From Bacillota bacterium (lineage in GTDB: Bacteria; Bacillota; GCA-003054495; Carboxydocellales; JAJZTU01), in the NCBI GenBank assembly GCA_021848765.1, contig JAJZTU010000142.1:1-8325 (forward strand): a stretch of 8,325 nt of DNA. The letters are read 5' to 3'. Under the pieces are notes generated by a model, which saw only the letters and a program-made list of their open reading frames with translations, did not search any database and was not told where the DNA came from. Shown here piece after piece: positions 1-6,608 of the stretch. Within the stretch, counting starts at the first letter, position 1; each line of letters begins with the position of its first letter. A program made the translations under genes and the position numbers.

Positions 1-2043
1 ACCAGCAAGTGCCGGCTATGCCATACCTTGCATAATGGTAGTTCACGTGGACTGATTAAGGAGAGTACTCAAACAGGGATGTGTTTCACCTGTCATGACG
101 GTACTGCTGCCACCAATAATATCGCCAGTGTATTCGCTGCGGATAGCGGCAATATTACTTACCACCCTGTGAAAGATACGGAGGGAGCCAAAGGGCAGCT
201 GATTCGCTGTTCCGATTGCCACAACCCGCACGGTAATCATAATATTGCTACCGGCACTTACTATCCTAAATTGCTGAAGGCATTTAACGGGACCGGGTAT
301 GTCAACCAGGGGCCGGAGTTTTGCTTAGCCTGCCACGGCAGCAGTGACCGCAACTGGAGTCCGGTGTACTGGCAAAACACCTTGGGTGACCATACCAATG
401 CCAATGCAGCTCATTTTGACTCCTCAAAACCTGCACTGCAGCCAAGTTCCGGCTCTAAGGTAACTTGTGTCATGTGCCATGACAAGCATGCCAGTTCTAA
501 CAACCGCCTGATCAGAGAGGATCAGGGAACCGAGGATACTTTGTGTTCACGGTGTCATAATAATACTGCGAACTCTTTAAGCAGCCGGAACATTATCGCT
601 GAGTTCAACCGTACCGGTTCGAGGCACAATATTTTTGATGCAGACCAGGGAGATGGCTCCAAAGTAGAATGCCGGAGTTGTCATGGACCGCATACAGTGG
701 GACCTGTGCGACATACCACGGGTTTGAACGTCTCCGATATTTCCGATCCTGATGATACTTATAAGTTCTTTACCAAGGCAGCAGGTCCCCGTAATACTTT
801 GGGAACGCTCTCGGAATTCTGCCTCAAGTGCCATGACGGGGGTCCCCCGGTAAAAAATATGAGTACAACTGTTCAAGTCCCGTACACTGTGCAGTTCCCT
901 AACAATCCGGCGGTTCTCTTTACGTCTAATAACACGGGCTGGAACAAGAGTCCGTTTACAGGTTCCGGACACTTTACCGGGGCAAACCGGGTGGATTGTG
1001 ACCTCTGCCATGAGCAGCATGGATCCGACTACGCACGGCTGCAGGCTCGTGCAGAGGATACCACAACTGTCAACGGTATCTGTTTATATTGTCATGCCGG
1101 TAACGCCGGCTACCCGGCAGCTCTCAATATAAAAACTGAGATGACAAAAACCTATCAACATCCCAGTTTGACTGTTAGCGGCAAGCATACCGATACGGAA
1201 AATTATAATGATTTGGCTGTGGCTAACCGTCATGCTGAGTGTGTGGACTGCCATGACCCCCATTCGGCGGCGCCGGATACTACAACCACTCCCCCTGCAC
1301 GGTCCAATATCCTGAAGAACACAAGTGGGGTAAGTGTAGGCGCCAGGCCAGCCTGGACATCTCTGGCCCCAACATCCGGGCTATATGTGTTCAAGAGCGC
1401 TATCGATAACCAATATGAGCTGTGTTACAAGTGTCACTCCAGTTACAGTGCGACAGCGGGTACTGCTCCCACCAGGGATATCGCCAAGGAGTTTAACCCG
1501 GCCAATAAAGCCTTCCATTCAGTGGAGGCAGACAGTCCCAATGCCAAAGGTATTTTTGTGGCCGGCTATTCAGCTACCAGCCGCTTATGGTGTTCAGATT
1601 GCCACGGCCGGGAGGGCGGAGGTAGTCCCCGCGGACCACACGGGTCAAACAACCCTAAGATTCTTAAAGGATTATATGACACCACTACTGGGTCAGGCAA
1701 TTCTACTCATTTGTGTTTTAACTGCCACGTTTACGGCGCCTACGCAGTTGGCAACGGAGCCTACAGGACCAATAACAATACCGGCTTTTACAATGGCAGT
1801 AGGGGAAATCTTCATGATTACCATACTAGAAGGCTAGGTTCGATAAAATGCCAGTGGTGTCATTCCGGAGTAGTGCATGGCTTAGATAGCAACAAACATT
1901 TGATAATTAACGTAAATCTGGAAGCGCCGCCTTATGAAACCAGTATTTCCAGGCTTAAAACCTATGTTGAAAATAGCGGCAGTTATAACACGGGGAATTG
2001 TACTACTAATAGCTTTTCGCAGTGCTATCGACATGGTAGTTAG
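1..2043 (+). CDS. Multihaem c-type cytochrome, 5'-partial (15 CxxCH sites visible)
   Basis: An extracytoplasmic electron-transfer protein that binds many covalently attached c-type haems. The frame is open from base 1 to the TAG at 2041-2043 (680 residues). The TTG at 28 is not the start, because a complete haem motif (CRLCH, bases 10-24) lies upstream of it in frame; the true start and signal peptide are outside the window. CxxCH motifs begin at bases 10, 82, 208, 322, 466, 544, 670, 820, 997, 1081, 1240, 1423, 1591, 1714 and 1849. Odd-numbered sites 1 to 11 read CxxCHxxH (for example CSDCHNPH, CVMCHDKH, CRSCHGPH); even-numbered sites lack the extra His. This matches the doubled-CxxCH cytochrome family. 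Other His residues in the linkers could be distal haem ligands. No transmembrane segment is visible, so the part seen looks secreted or surface-exposed. A role in extracellular electron transfer is inference. The C-terminus carries a degenerate site (C667, C675, H678). It is followed by cytochrome c maturation genes. Confidence 0.93.
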   Translation, partial: TSKCRLCHTLHNGSSRGLIKESTQTGMCFTCHDGTAATNNIASVFAADSGNITYHPVKDTEGAKGQLIRCSDCHNPHGNHNIATGTYYPKLLKAFNGTGYVNQGPEFCLACHGSSDRNWSPVYWQNTLGDHTNANAAHFDSSKPALQPSSGSKVTCVMCHDKHASSNNRLIREDQGTEDTLCSRCHNNTANSLSSRNIIAEFNRTGSRHNIFDADQGDGSKVECRSCHGPHTVGPVRHTTGLNVSDISDPDDTYKFFTKAAGPRNTLGTLSEFCLKCHDGGPPVKNMSTTVQVPYTVQFPNNPAVLFTSNNTGWNKSPFTGSGHFTGANRVDCDLCHEQHGSDYARLQARAEDTTTVNGICLYCHAGNAGYPAALNIKTEMTKTYQHPSLTVSGKHTDTENYNDLAVANRHAECVDCHDPHSAAPDTTTTPPARSNILKNTSGVSVGARPAWTSLAPTSGLYVFKSAIDNQYELCYKCHSSYSATAGTAPTRDIAKEFNPANKAFHSVEADSPNAKGIFVAGYSATSRLWCSDCHGREGGGSPRGPHGSNNPKILKGLYDTTTGSGNSTHLCFNCHVYGAYAVGNGAYRTNNNTGFYNGSRGNLHDYHTRRLGSIKCQWCHSGVVHGLDSNKHLIINVNLEAPPYETSISRLKTYVENSGSYNTGNCTTNSFSQCYRHGS

Positions 2044-2101
2044 TTTGCAGGTCTTCCCAAGCGGTTCATCATCAAGTGGAGACAAAATAAGGAGAAGTAC
2101 T

Positions 2102-3037
2102 ATGCACCTTTTTGCCAGCAAAACTTTGGCCAATGCATTGGTTATCATTACTGCAATTTATCTGACAATAGCCATGTTATGGCCTCAAGCCAAACTGCTG
2201 GATTCCCCGGCTTTTATAGGTCTGGGACTTCTCTTTTTCTGCAACCTGTCAGCCTGTACCCTGAAACAAGTTATGGCCCGGCCCAAAGGACCCCGGCTGG
2301 GCCTGCTTGTCCTTCACCTAGGCTTAGTGGCTATACTTATGGGTGTGGGTTTCAATTACCTGTGGGGAGGACAAGGATTTCTCCACTTGGGAGTTGAGCA
2401 GGAAAAGCCCCTGGTATCAGGTGTGCTTAGGAACTGGCGTGGCGGTCCCTTGCTTAAACAGTGGGATTCGGGTTACAGTGTCAAGCTTTTGAATGTTCGA
2501 ATTGAAATGAAGGCCGGTAAAACCTATCTCAGGTCCGGGACACTTGAGTACCGGAATAGTCAAGGGCAACGGGGGCAAAGGACGGTTAGTCTTGTCCAAC
2601 CCCTGAAATTGGCTGGCGCCAGGCTCTGGGTTAATGAACGCGGGTTTGCGCCTGTTTTAGATTGGGGTGATGAATTGGTCCAGTGGGGAATTCAGACCCA
2701 AAGGCACGGGGACCGGGAGACCTACCGGGACCAAATGACTAAACCGGGTTATAATTTCCAAGGGGAATTTTTCCCAGGGGGTCAGGACGGCCGCCAAGGC
2801 AAACTGCTGCTTAAGGTACGGGGGCCCAGGGACGAGCAAACCTACACTCTGTTACCCGGGGAGTCCTTTATGGTGGGAGGCCAAAGGGTATTCTGGCAAG
2901 ACACCTCATATTGGATGGTATTCACAGTCACTATTCAACCTGGTTTGCCTTTGGTTTGGATTGGCTCAATACTAATCATTGGCGGATGCACATGGTACTA
3001 CCTACCGCTATTATGGAAGAGGGAAAGAGATGTTTAA
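2102..3037 (+). CDS. resB: ResB/Ccs1-like cytochrome c biogenesis protein (short form)
   Basis: Membrane partner of CcsA in system II cytochrome c maturation, thought to help pass haem and apocytochrome to the ligation site outside the membrane. The ATG at 2102 is chosen because AAGGAGA (2089-2095) sits six bases upstream; an in-frame extension back to 1934 would overlap the cytochrome and has no comparable site. The 311-residue protein has predicted membrane segments at about 10-27, 35-53, 66-88 and 283-305. A large, mostly hydrophilic domain lies between the third and fourth (about 90-280). His72 lies in the third segment, where ResB proteins typically carry a haem-related His. The end, QPGLPLVWIGSILIIGG, is a typical ResB last-helix signature. 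It is shorter than many ResB proteins (roughly 400-550 residues), mainly in the extracytoplasmic domain. It follows the cytochrome by 58 bases and overlaps ccsA by eight. Confidence 0.85.
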   Translation: MHLFASKTLANALVIITAIYLTIAMLWPQAKLLDSPAFIGLGLLFFCNLSACTLKQVMARPKGPRLGLLVLHLGLVAILMGVGFNYLWGGQGFLHLGVEQEKPLVSGVLRNWRGGPLLKQWDSGYSVKLLNVRIEMKAGKTYLRSGTLEYRNSQGQRGQRTVSLVQPLKLAGARLWVNERGFAPVLDWGDELVQWGIQTQRHGDRETYRDQMTKPGYNFQGEFFPGGQDGRQGKLLLKVRGPRDEQTYTLLPGESFMVGGQRVFWQDTSYWMVFTVTIQPGLPLVWIGSILIIGGCTWYYLPLLWKRERDV

Positions 3038-3815
3038 ATATCAGGTAATTCTGCTCTGGATTACTGTTACCCTTTATGGGGCGGCCTTTTTTGCCTGGAA
3101 TGTCCATTGGCGGACAAAGGGAACTAAATGGGTTACTGCAGCCAATTGGCTTGGTATGGGCGGTTTTGTCCTGCATACATTGGCCTTGGCCGTACGCTGG
3201 TATGAGATAGGCCATGGCCCCTATCAAAACATCTATGAAGTTTTGGTATCTGACACTTGGGTAGGAATCGTACTTTACGGGCTTTTTAGCCTGAAACTAC
3301 CAGAACTGAAAAAAGGCGGACTCTTCCTCTATCCAATGGCTATGGTAGTAATTGGTTATGCTGTCTTGCAAACACCGCAACAAAAGGACTTGCCTGCGAC
3401 CTATGCTACTTATTGGCTAATCATCCACGTGATATTTGCGAAATTGGCTTATGGAGCCTGTTTATTATCGGCGGTTGCCGCAGCCATCTGTCTGCGCCAA
3501 ACGGAAAATAAGCGTTTAGAGTATTGGCATTACCACCTGGCCGGGATCGGTTTTCTTAACTTAGGTGTGATGATTGCTTCCGGAGCGGTGTGGGCCTATA
3601 AGGCCTGGGGGAGGTTTTGGGGCTGGGACCCTATTGAAACCTGGGCCCTGATTTCCTGGCTGGTTTATGCTATTCACCTGCATTTAAGAAGGATTAAAGG
3701 TTGGCGGGGAGAGAAATCGGCCTGGTTGTCTGTTATCAGCTTTATTGTAGTCTTATTTGCGTATTTTTTTCTAAATTATCTTTATCCTTCCGTTCATGAG
3801 AACTTGAAATTATAA
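3030..3815 (+). CDS. ccsA: CcsA/ResC cytochrome c biogenesis protein (haem handling)
   Basis: Integral membrane protein of the system II cytochrome c synthetase; with ResB it presents haem to the CxxCH sites of exported apocytochromes. The 261-residue product is very hydrophobic, with about seven or eight membrane segments. The diagnostic tryptophan-rich WWD motif is WGRFWGWDPIETW at residues 193-205. H133 (in IIHV), H216 (shortly after the WWD motif) and H256 (in PSVHEN near the C-terminus) match the conserved His positions known to ligate haem in CcsA-type proteins. The early GHGPYQNIYE segment (61-70) is also typical. The ATG at 3030 is chosen over an upstream in-frame start at 2979: it has a purine-rich GGAAGAGGGAAAG stretch just before it and gives a short overlap of eight bases with resB, suggesting translational coupling. 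An intrinsic terminator follows 19 bases after the stop. Confidence 0.93.
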   Translation: MFKYQVILLWITVTLYGAAFFAWNVHWRTKGTKWVTAANWLGMGGFVLHTLALAVRWYEIGHGPYQNIYEVLVSDTWVGIVLYGLFSLKLPELKKGGLFLYPMAMVVIGYAVLQTPQQKDLPATYATYWLIIHVIFAKLAYGACLLSAVAAAICLRQTENKRLEYWHYHLAGIGFLNLGVMIASGAVWAYKAWGRFWGWDPIETWALISWLVYAIHLHLRRIKGWRGEKSAWLSVISFIVVLFAYFFLNYLYPSVHENLKL

Positions 3816-3834
3816 GAGTGTAACGACAGCGTTT

Positions 3835-3865
3835 AACCACTGGTCTAATTGGACTAGTGGTTTTT
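3835..3865 (+). terminator. Intrinsic terminator after ccsA
   Basis: An 11-base-pair stem (3835-3845 with 3852-3862, one G-U pair) closes a six-base loop and runs straight into a run of five T (3861-3865). It ends the cytochrome-resB-ccsA unit and separates it from the zinc-ribbon gene. Confidence 0.85.
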
Positions 3866-4073
3866 GGTTACAGCCTAGTCGGGTATTTCTAAAAGCTGAG
3901 GTCGATAATAGTAGAAAAACCACCCTATATGAGGATGGAATTTGACCTGCTTTGCCCGTTAAAATAAAGGTGTCGAATCATTTGGGTTGTGAAAGATTGA
4001 ACGAAAATAAAAAATCTGGCTTAAAGATGGGTCACCGGTCATTTTAATCCGGTAATACCAGGAGGAGAGAAAA
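3866..4073 (+). promoter_or_regulatory. Non-coding leader with weak promoter candidate and small hairpins
   Basis: No coding signal was found in this interval. It must hold the promoter of the downstream 59-residue gene, because a terminator precedes it. TTGACC at 3942-3947 is a candidate -35, but the -10 at the right distance (TAAAGG, 3965-3970) is poor, so the promoter assignment is weak. A 19-base imperfect hairpin lies at 3920-3938 (CCA.CCT with AGG.TGG around a five-base loop). A second imperfect hairpin, 4030-4059 (GGT and ACCGG with CCGGT and ACC), ends two bases before the ribosome binding site AGGAGG, so it could affect translation initiation. The regulatory role is inference. Confidence 0.35.
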
Positions 4074-4253
4074 ATGGGTATTGTATGTCGTTGTGGTTAT
4101 GAACACACAGATAAGAGTAAATTAGTTATGAAAAGGGACCCTATTTTTAACAGAGTGCGTCCTATCTGTGCCAGGTGCGGTCACCGGGTGCATATTAAAA
4201 CCGTAAACCCGGCCGATTACAAACGCATGATGGTTATCGCTTCAAAAGGTTAA
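4074..4253 (+). CDS. Small zinc-ribbon-like protein, 59 aa, unknown function
   Basis: A small basic protein that I do not recognise as a named family. Two cysteine knuckles are visible: C5-R-C7-G near the N-terminus and C32-A-R-C35-G-H37 in the middle, about 25 residues apart. This is the layout of a small zinc ribbon, although the first knuckle is CxC rather than the usual CxxC. The rest is rich in Lys and Arg, which would suit nucleic-acid or protein binding, but no function can be assigned. The start is well supported: AGGAGGAG at 4060-4068 lies a few bases before the ATG at 4074. The gene stands alone, with an intrinsic terminator on each side, so it is probably monocistronic. Random conservation of such a ribosome binding site, Cys pairs and a following terminator is unlikely, so I consider the gene real. 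Confidence 0.75.
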   Translation: MGIVCRCGYEHTDKSKLVMKRDPIFNRVRPICARCGHRVHIKTVNPADYKRMMVIASKG

Positions 4254-4261
4254 TTTTGCGT

Positions 4262-4295
4262 AAAGCCGCCACTCTATGTAAAGGGTGGCTTTTTT
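4262..4295 (+). terminator. Intrinsic terminator after the zinc-ribbon gene
   Basis: GCCACTC (4268-4274) pairs with GGGTGGC (4283-4289, one G-U pair) around an eight-base loop, followed by six T (4290-4295). An alternative fold pairs AAAGCC (4262-4267) with GGCTTT. It lies nine bases after the stop codon and insulates the kor operon from upstream transcription. Confidence 0.87.
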
Positions 4296-4305
4296 CATTT
4301 CCGGC

Positions 4306-4335
4306 TTGACCCGGCGAACCGATGCAGAGTAACAT
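4306..4335 (+). promoter_or_regulatory. Candidate sigma-A-type promoter of the kor operon
   Basis: TTGACC (4306-4311) and TAACAT (4330-4335) are separated by 18 bases and match the -35 and -10 consensus at five and four of six positions. The pair lies directly after a terminator and about 90 bases before the first kor gene, which is where a promoter is needed. It would leave a leader of about 80 bases in which I see no strong structure. Confidence 0.5.
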
Positions 4336-4424
4336 GATCTTAGAAGCAAAGCAATATTTGTGTCTGAACAGGGCGACAGGTCCAGGCAAAGTAATAGCCA
4401 TATTTATGTACAGAGGTGAAAAGC

Positions 4425-4640
4425 ATGCCCAAGGATCCGGCTAATATCGGGAAACCTGAAGTGGCCATTAAGGATAGCTGGTGCAAGGGCTGTGGAATCT
4501 GTGTTGCCCTATGCCCCAAAAAAGTGCTGGTTATGAATGCCCAGGGCAAGGCTGTGGTGGCTTGCCCGGAAAAATGCGTGGGCTGCAAAATGTGTGCTGA
4601 GCATTGTCCCGACTATGCCATAACGGTGGAGGTGGAATAA
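4425..4640 (+). CDS. korD: 2-oxoacid:ferredoxin oxidoreductase, ferredoxin-like delta subunit
   Basis: A 71-residue 2[4Fe-4S] ferredoxin subunit that carries electrons from the thiamine-diphosphate site of the oxidoreductase to soluble ferredoxin. Two classical cluster motifs are visible: C20-x2-C23-x2-C26-x3-C30-P and C51-x2-C54-x2-C57-x3-C61-P, with an extra Cys47 shortly before the second. The N-terminus is a short segment preceding the first motif (KDSWCKGCGIC), as usual in KorD and VorC-type subunits. The ATG at 4425 is preferred to the GTG at 4416, because that GTG is part of the ribosome binding site AGAGGTG (4412-4418). It is the first gene of the operon; its stop is directly followed by the korA ATG. 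Family and role are sure; which 2-oxoacid is used rests on the neighbouring subunits. Confidence 0.92.
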   Translation: MPKDPANIGKPEVAIKDSWCKGCGICVALCPKKVLVMNAQGKAVVACPEKCVGCKMCAEHCPDYAITVEVE

Positions 4641-5780
4641 ATGTCAGGACCAACCAAGCCCAGGTTAATGCAGGGCAATGAGGCCTGTGCCGAGGGGGCG
4701 CTTGCCGCCGGGGTGCGTTTTTTTGCAGGGTATCCTATCACACCGTCTACGGAGATTGCGGAAATCCTGGCTGAACGGTTACCACTCCTGGGGGGCAAGT
4801 TCATCCAGATGGAGGACGAGATAGCCAGTATGGCGGCTGTTATCGGAGCCTCCCTGGCCGGGGTGAAGGCCATAACTGCTACCAGCGGCCCGGGTTTTTC
4901 CCTGAAACAGGAGAATATCGGTTTTGCCGCCATGGCTGAGGTACCTTGTGTGGTAGTCAATGTCCAGAGGACGGGACCGAGTACCGGAGTCCCTACTGCG
5001 GCAGGGCAAGGGGATGTGCTGCAAGCCCGCTGGGGGACCCATGGCGACCACCCGGTAATTGCCCTTTGTCCTTCCTGTGTGCGGGAAACCTTTGAACTGA
5101 CAGTAACTGCGGTTAATCTTTCCGAAAAGTACCGGGTCCCGGTAATTTTACTGATGGATGAAGTAATTGCCCACATGCGGGAAAAGGTGGAACTTCCCAG
5201 TCCCGGAGAAATCAAGGTAATAGACCGCAAAAAACCCCGGACTCCTCCGGAGAAGTTTGTACCTTACCAGCCGGATGCCGATGGGGTGCCGCCAATGGCT
5301 AATTTCGGTGAGGGTTACCGCTACCATGTTACCGGCCTCATCCATGATAAAATGGGCTTTCCCACCAACAAGGGACCGGAAATTGCCGGCCTGGTGACCA
5401 GACTTACCGGAAAAATTGAGCAGAATGCAGCGGATATCATTCGCTGGGAGGGGTTATACCTGGAGGATGCCGAGGTGGTAGTGGTCGCCTATGGTTGTGT
5501 AGCCAGGTCTGCCCGGGAGGCGGTTAAAAAACTGCGCCGGGAAGGACTGAACGTAGGCTTGTTCAGACCCGTTACCTTGTGGCCTTTTCCGGCGGCGGAG
5601 ATTGCCAAACGTGCTTCCAGGGCCAGGGGACTGGTGGTTGCGGAGCTGAATTTGGGACAGTTAAAACTGGAGGTAGAACGGGCCAGCCAGGGTAAAACAG
5701 GGGTACACTTTGTTGGCAGGATAGACGGAGAACTGCTCACTCCCCGGGAAATTATAGCCCAGGTCAAGGGGGTGCTTTAG
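4641..5780 (+). CDS. korA: 2-oxoglutarate:ferredoxin oxidoreductase, alpha subunit
   Basis: The 379-residue alpha subunit of the enzyme that interconverts 2-oxoglutarate plus CoA with succinyl-CoA, CO2 and reduced ferredoxin in the cytoplasm. The N-terminal pyrimidine-binding domain (about 10-240) shows GYPITPSTE (30-38), MEDE (57-60), TSGPGFSLKQEN (81-92), QRTGPSTGVPT (109-119) and RWGTHGD (130-136), all KorA/VorB hallmarks. The C-terminal transketolase-like domain II (about 270-379) contains GLFRPVTLWPFP. Length is normal for a stand-alone alpha subunit, without the gamma fusion found in some bacteria. It starts at the ATG directly after the korD stop, with GGAGG (4628-4632) upstream. The motif set fits 2-oxoglutarate best, but close paralogues use branched-chain 2-oxoacids, and sequence reading alone cannot exclude that. 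CPSC (143-146) replaces the Ser-rich stretch I would expect there; this may be lineage variation. Confidence 0.9.
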   Translation: MSGPTKPRLMQGNEACAEGALAAGVRFFAGYPITPSTEIAEILAERLPLLGGKFIQMEDEIASMAAVIGASLAGVKAITATSGPGFSLKQENIGFAAMAEVPCVVVNVQRTGPSTGVPTAAGQGDVLQARWGTHGDHPVIALCPSCVRETFELTVTAVNLSEKYRVPVILLMDEVIAHMREKVELPSPGEIKVIDRKKPRTPPEKFVPYQPDADGVPPMANFGEGYRYHVTGLIHDKMGFPTNKGPEIAGLVTRLTGKIEQNAADIIRWEGLYLEDAEVVVVAYGCVARSAREAVKKLRREGLNVGLFRPVTLWPFPAAEIAKRASRARGLVVAELNLGQLKLEVERASQGKTGVHFVGRIDGELLTPREIIAQVKGVL

Positions 5781-6608
5781 ATGCTTGCGGACATCGAAGA
5801 ATTTTACCGGCTGGACAGGTTGCCCCATATCTGGTGCCCCGGTTGTGGCAACGGCATAGTCCTGGCCTGCCTGGTTAAGGCCATCAAGGAGCTAAAATAC
5901 GACCAGGACAAGACAGTAGTAGTTTCCGGGATAGGTTGTTCCTCCAGGGCTTCCGCCTATTTGGACTTCAATACCCTGCACACTACCCACGGGCGTGCCC
6001 TGGCTTTTGCCACAGGCATAAAGCTGGCTAAACCGGAGCTAAACATTTTCGTGATTACCGGGGATGGCGATTCCTCAGCCATTGGGGGAAACCACCTGAT
6101 TCACGCTGCCCGGCGCAATATTGACCTTAATGTAGTAATTTTCAATAATAATATTTATGGGATGACCGGGGGGCAGTACTCCCCCCTCACTCCCAAGGTC
6201 CAAAAAGCCACCACCGCCCCCTACGGGACAATTGAGCGGCCATTTGACCTGGCCAAACTGGTGGAAGCCGCGGGCGCAACCTATGTGGCCAGGTCTACGG
6301 CCTACCATACCAGGCTCACCACCGAACTAATTATTAATGGGGCCAAGAACAAGGGCTTTTCGGTCACTGAGGTAATTTCCCAGTGCCCGGTTTCTTATGG
6401 CAGGCGCAACCGGTTCAATACTCCGGCAGCAATGCTGGAATGGCAGAGAGAGATGGCAGTACCGGTTATAAAAGCCCGCTCCATGGCCCCTGAGGAACTG
6501 GAAGGGAAAATAATTACCGGGGAACTATACCGGGGGCATGCCCCTGAGTATGTCAGTGAATATACTAAATTAACCCAAAGACTCAAAGAGGAGGCTGAGG
6601 GCGTATGA
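5781..6608 (+). CDS. korB: 2-oxoglutarate:ferredoxin oxidoreductase, beta subunit (thiamine diphosphate-binding)
   Basis: The 275-residue beta subunit, which binds thiamine diphosphate and one [4Fe-4S] cluster. The TPP signature starts at GDGD (94-97) and ends at NNN (122-124), followed by IYGMTGGQYSPLTP (125-138). Cluster ligands are probably C19 and C22 (in WCPGCGN), C53 (in GIGCSSR) and C202 (in SQCPVSYG), matching the four-Cys arrangement of this subunit family. TLHTTHGRA (65-73) and GGNHLIHAARRN (102-113) are strongly KorB-like and support 2-oxoglutarate as substrate. Length is typical. The start ATG directly follows the korA stop codon, and the TGA stop overlaps the korC start in an ATGA junction, so the three subunits are probably translationally coupled for correct stoichiometry. 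Confidence 0.93.
   Translation: MLADIEEFYRLDRLPHIWCPGCGNGIVLACLVKAIKELKYDQDKTVVVSGIGCSSRASAYLDFNTLHTTHGRALAFATGIKLAKPELNIFVITGDGDSSAIGGNHLIHAARRNIDLNVVIFNNNIYGMTGGQYSPLTPKVQKATTAPYGTIERPFDLAKLVEAAGATYVARSTAYHTRLTTELIINGAKNKGFSVTEVISQCPVSYGRRNRFNTPAAMLEWQREMAVPVIKARSMAPEELEGKIITGELYRGHAPEYVSEYTKLTQRLKEEAEGV

Noticed and set aside
577..1020. Minus-strand open frame of 147 codons
   Set aside because: It is antisense to five haem motifs of the cytochrome and has no protein-family features.
10..1863. Tandem nucleotide repeats or a CRISPR-like array in the cytochrome
   Set aside because: The periodic CxxCH motifs come from protein-level repetition; spacing is irregular and the DNA between motifs is not repeated.
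28..2043. TTG at 28 as the start of the cytochrome
   Set aside because: The same frame is open upstream to base 1 and encodes a full CRLCH haem motif at 10-24, so the gene continues beyond the window edge.
1934..2101. Upstream extension of resB from ATG 1934
   Set aside because: It overlaps the cytochrome 3' end, adds a sequence not typical of ResB and lacks the ribosome binding site present before 2102.
2979..3029. Upstream extension of ccsA from 2979
   Set aside because: It adds 17 hydrophilic residues translated from the resB 3' end; the ATG at 3030 gives the usual CcsA N-terminus starting directly with a membrane helix.
4613..5230. Minus-strand open frame of 205 codons
   Set aside because: It is antisense to the conserved N-terminal domain of korA and its composition looks like a reading-frame shadow.
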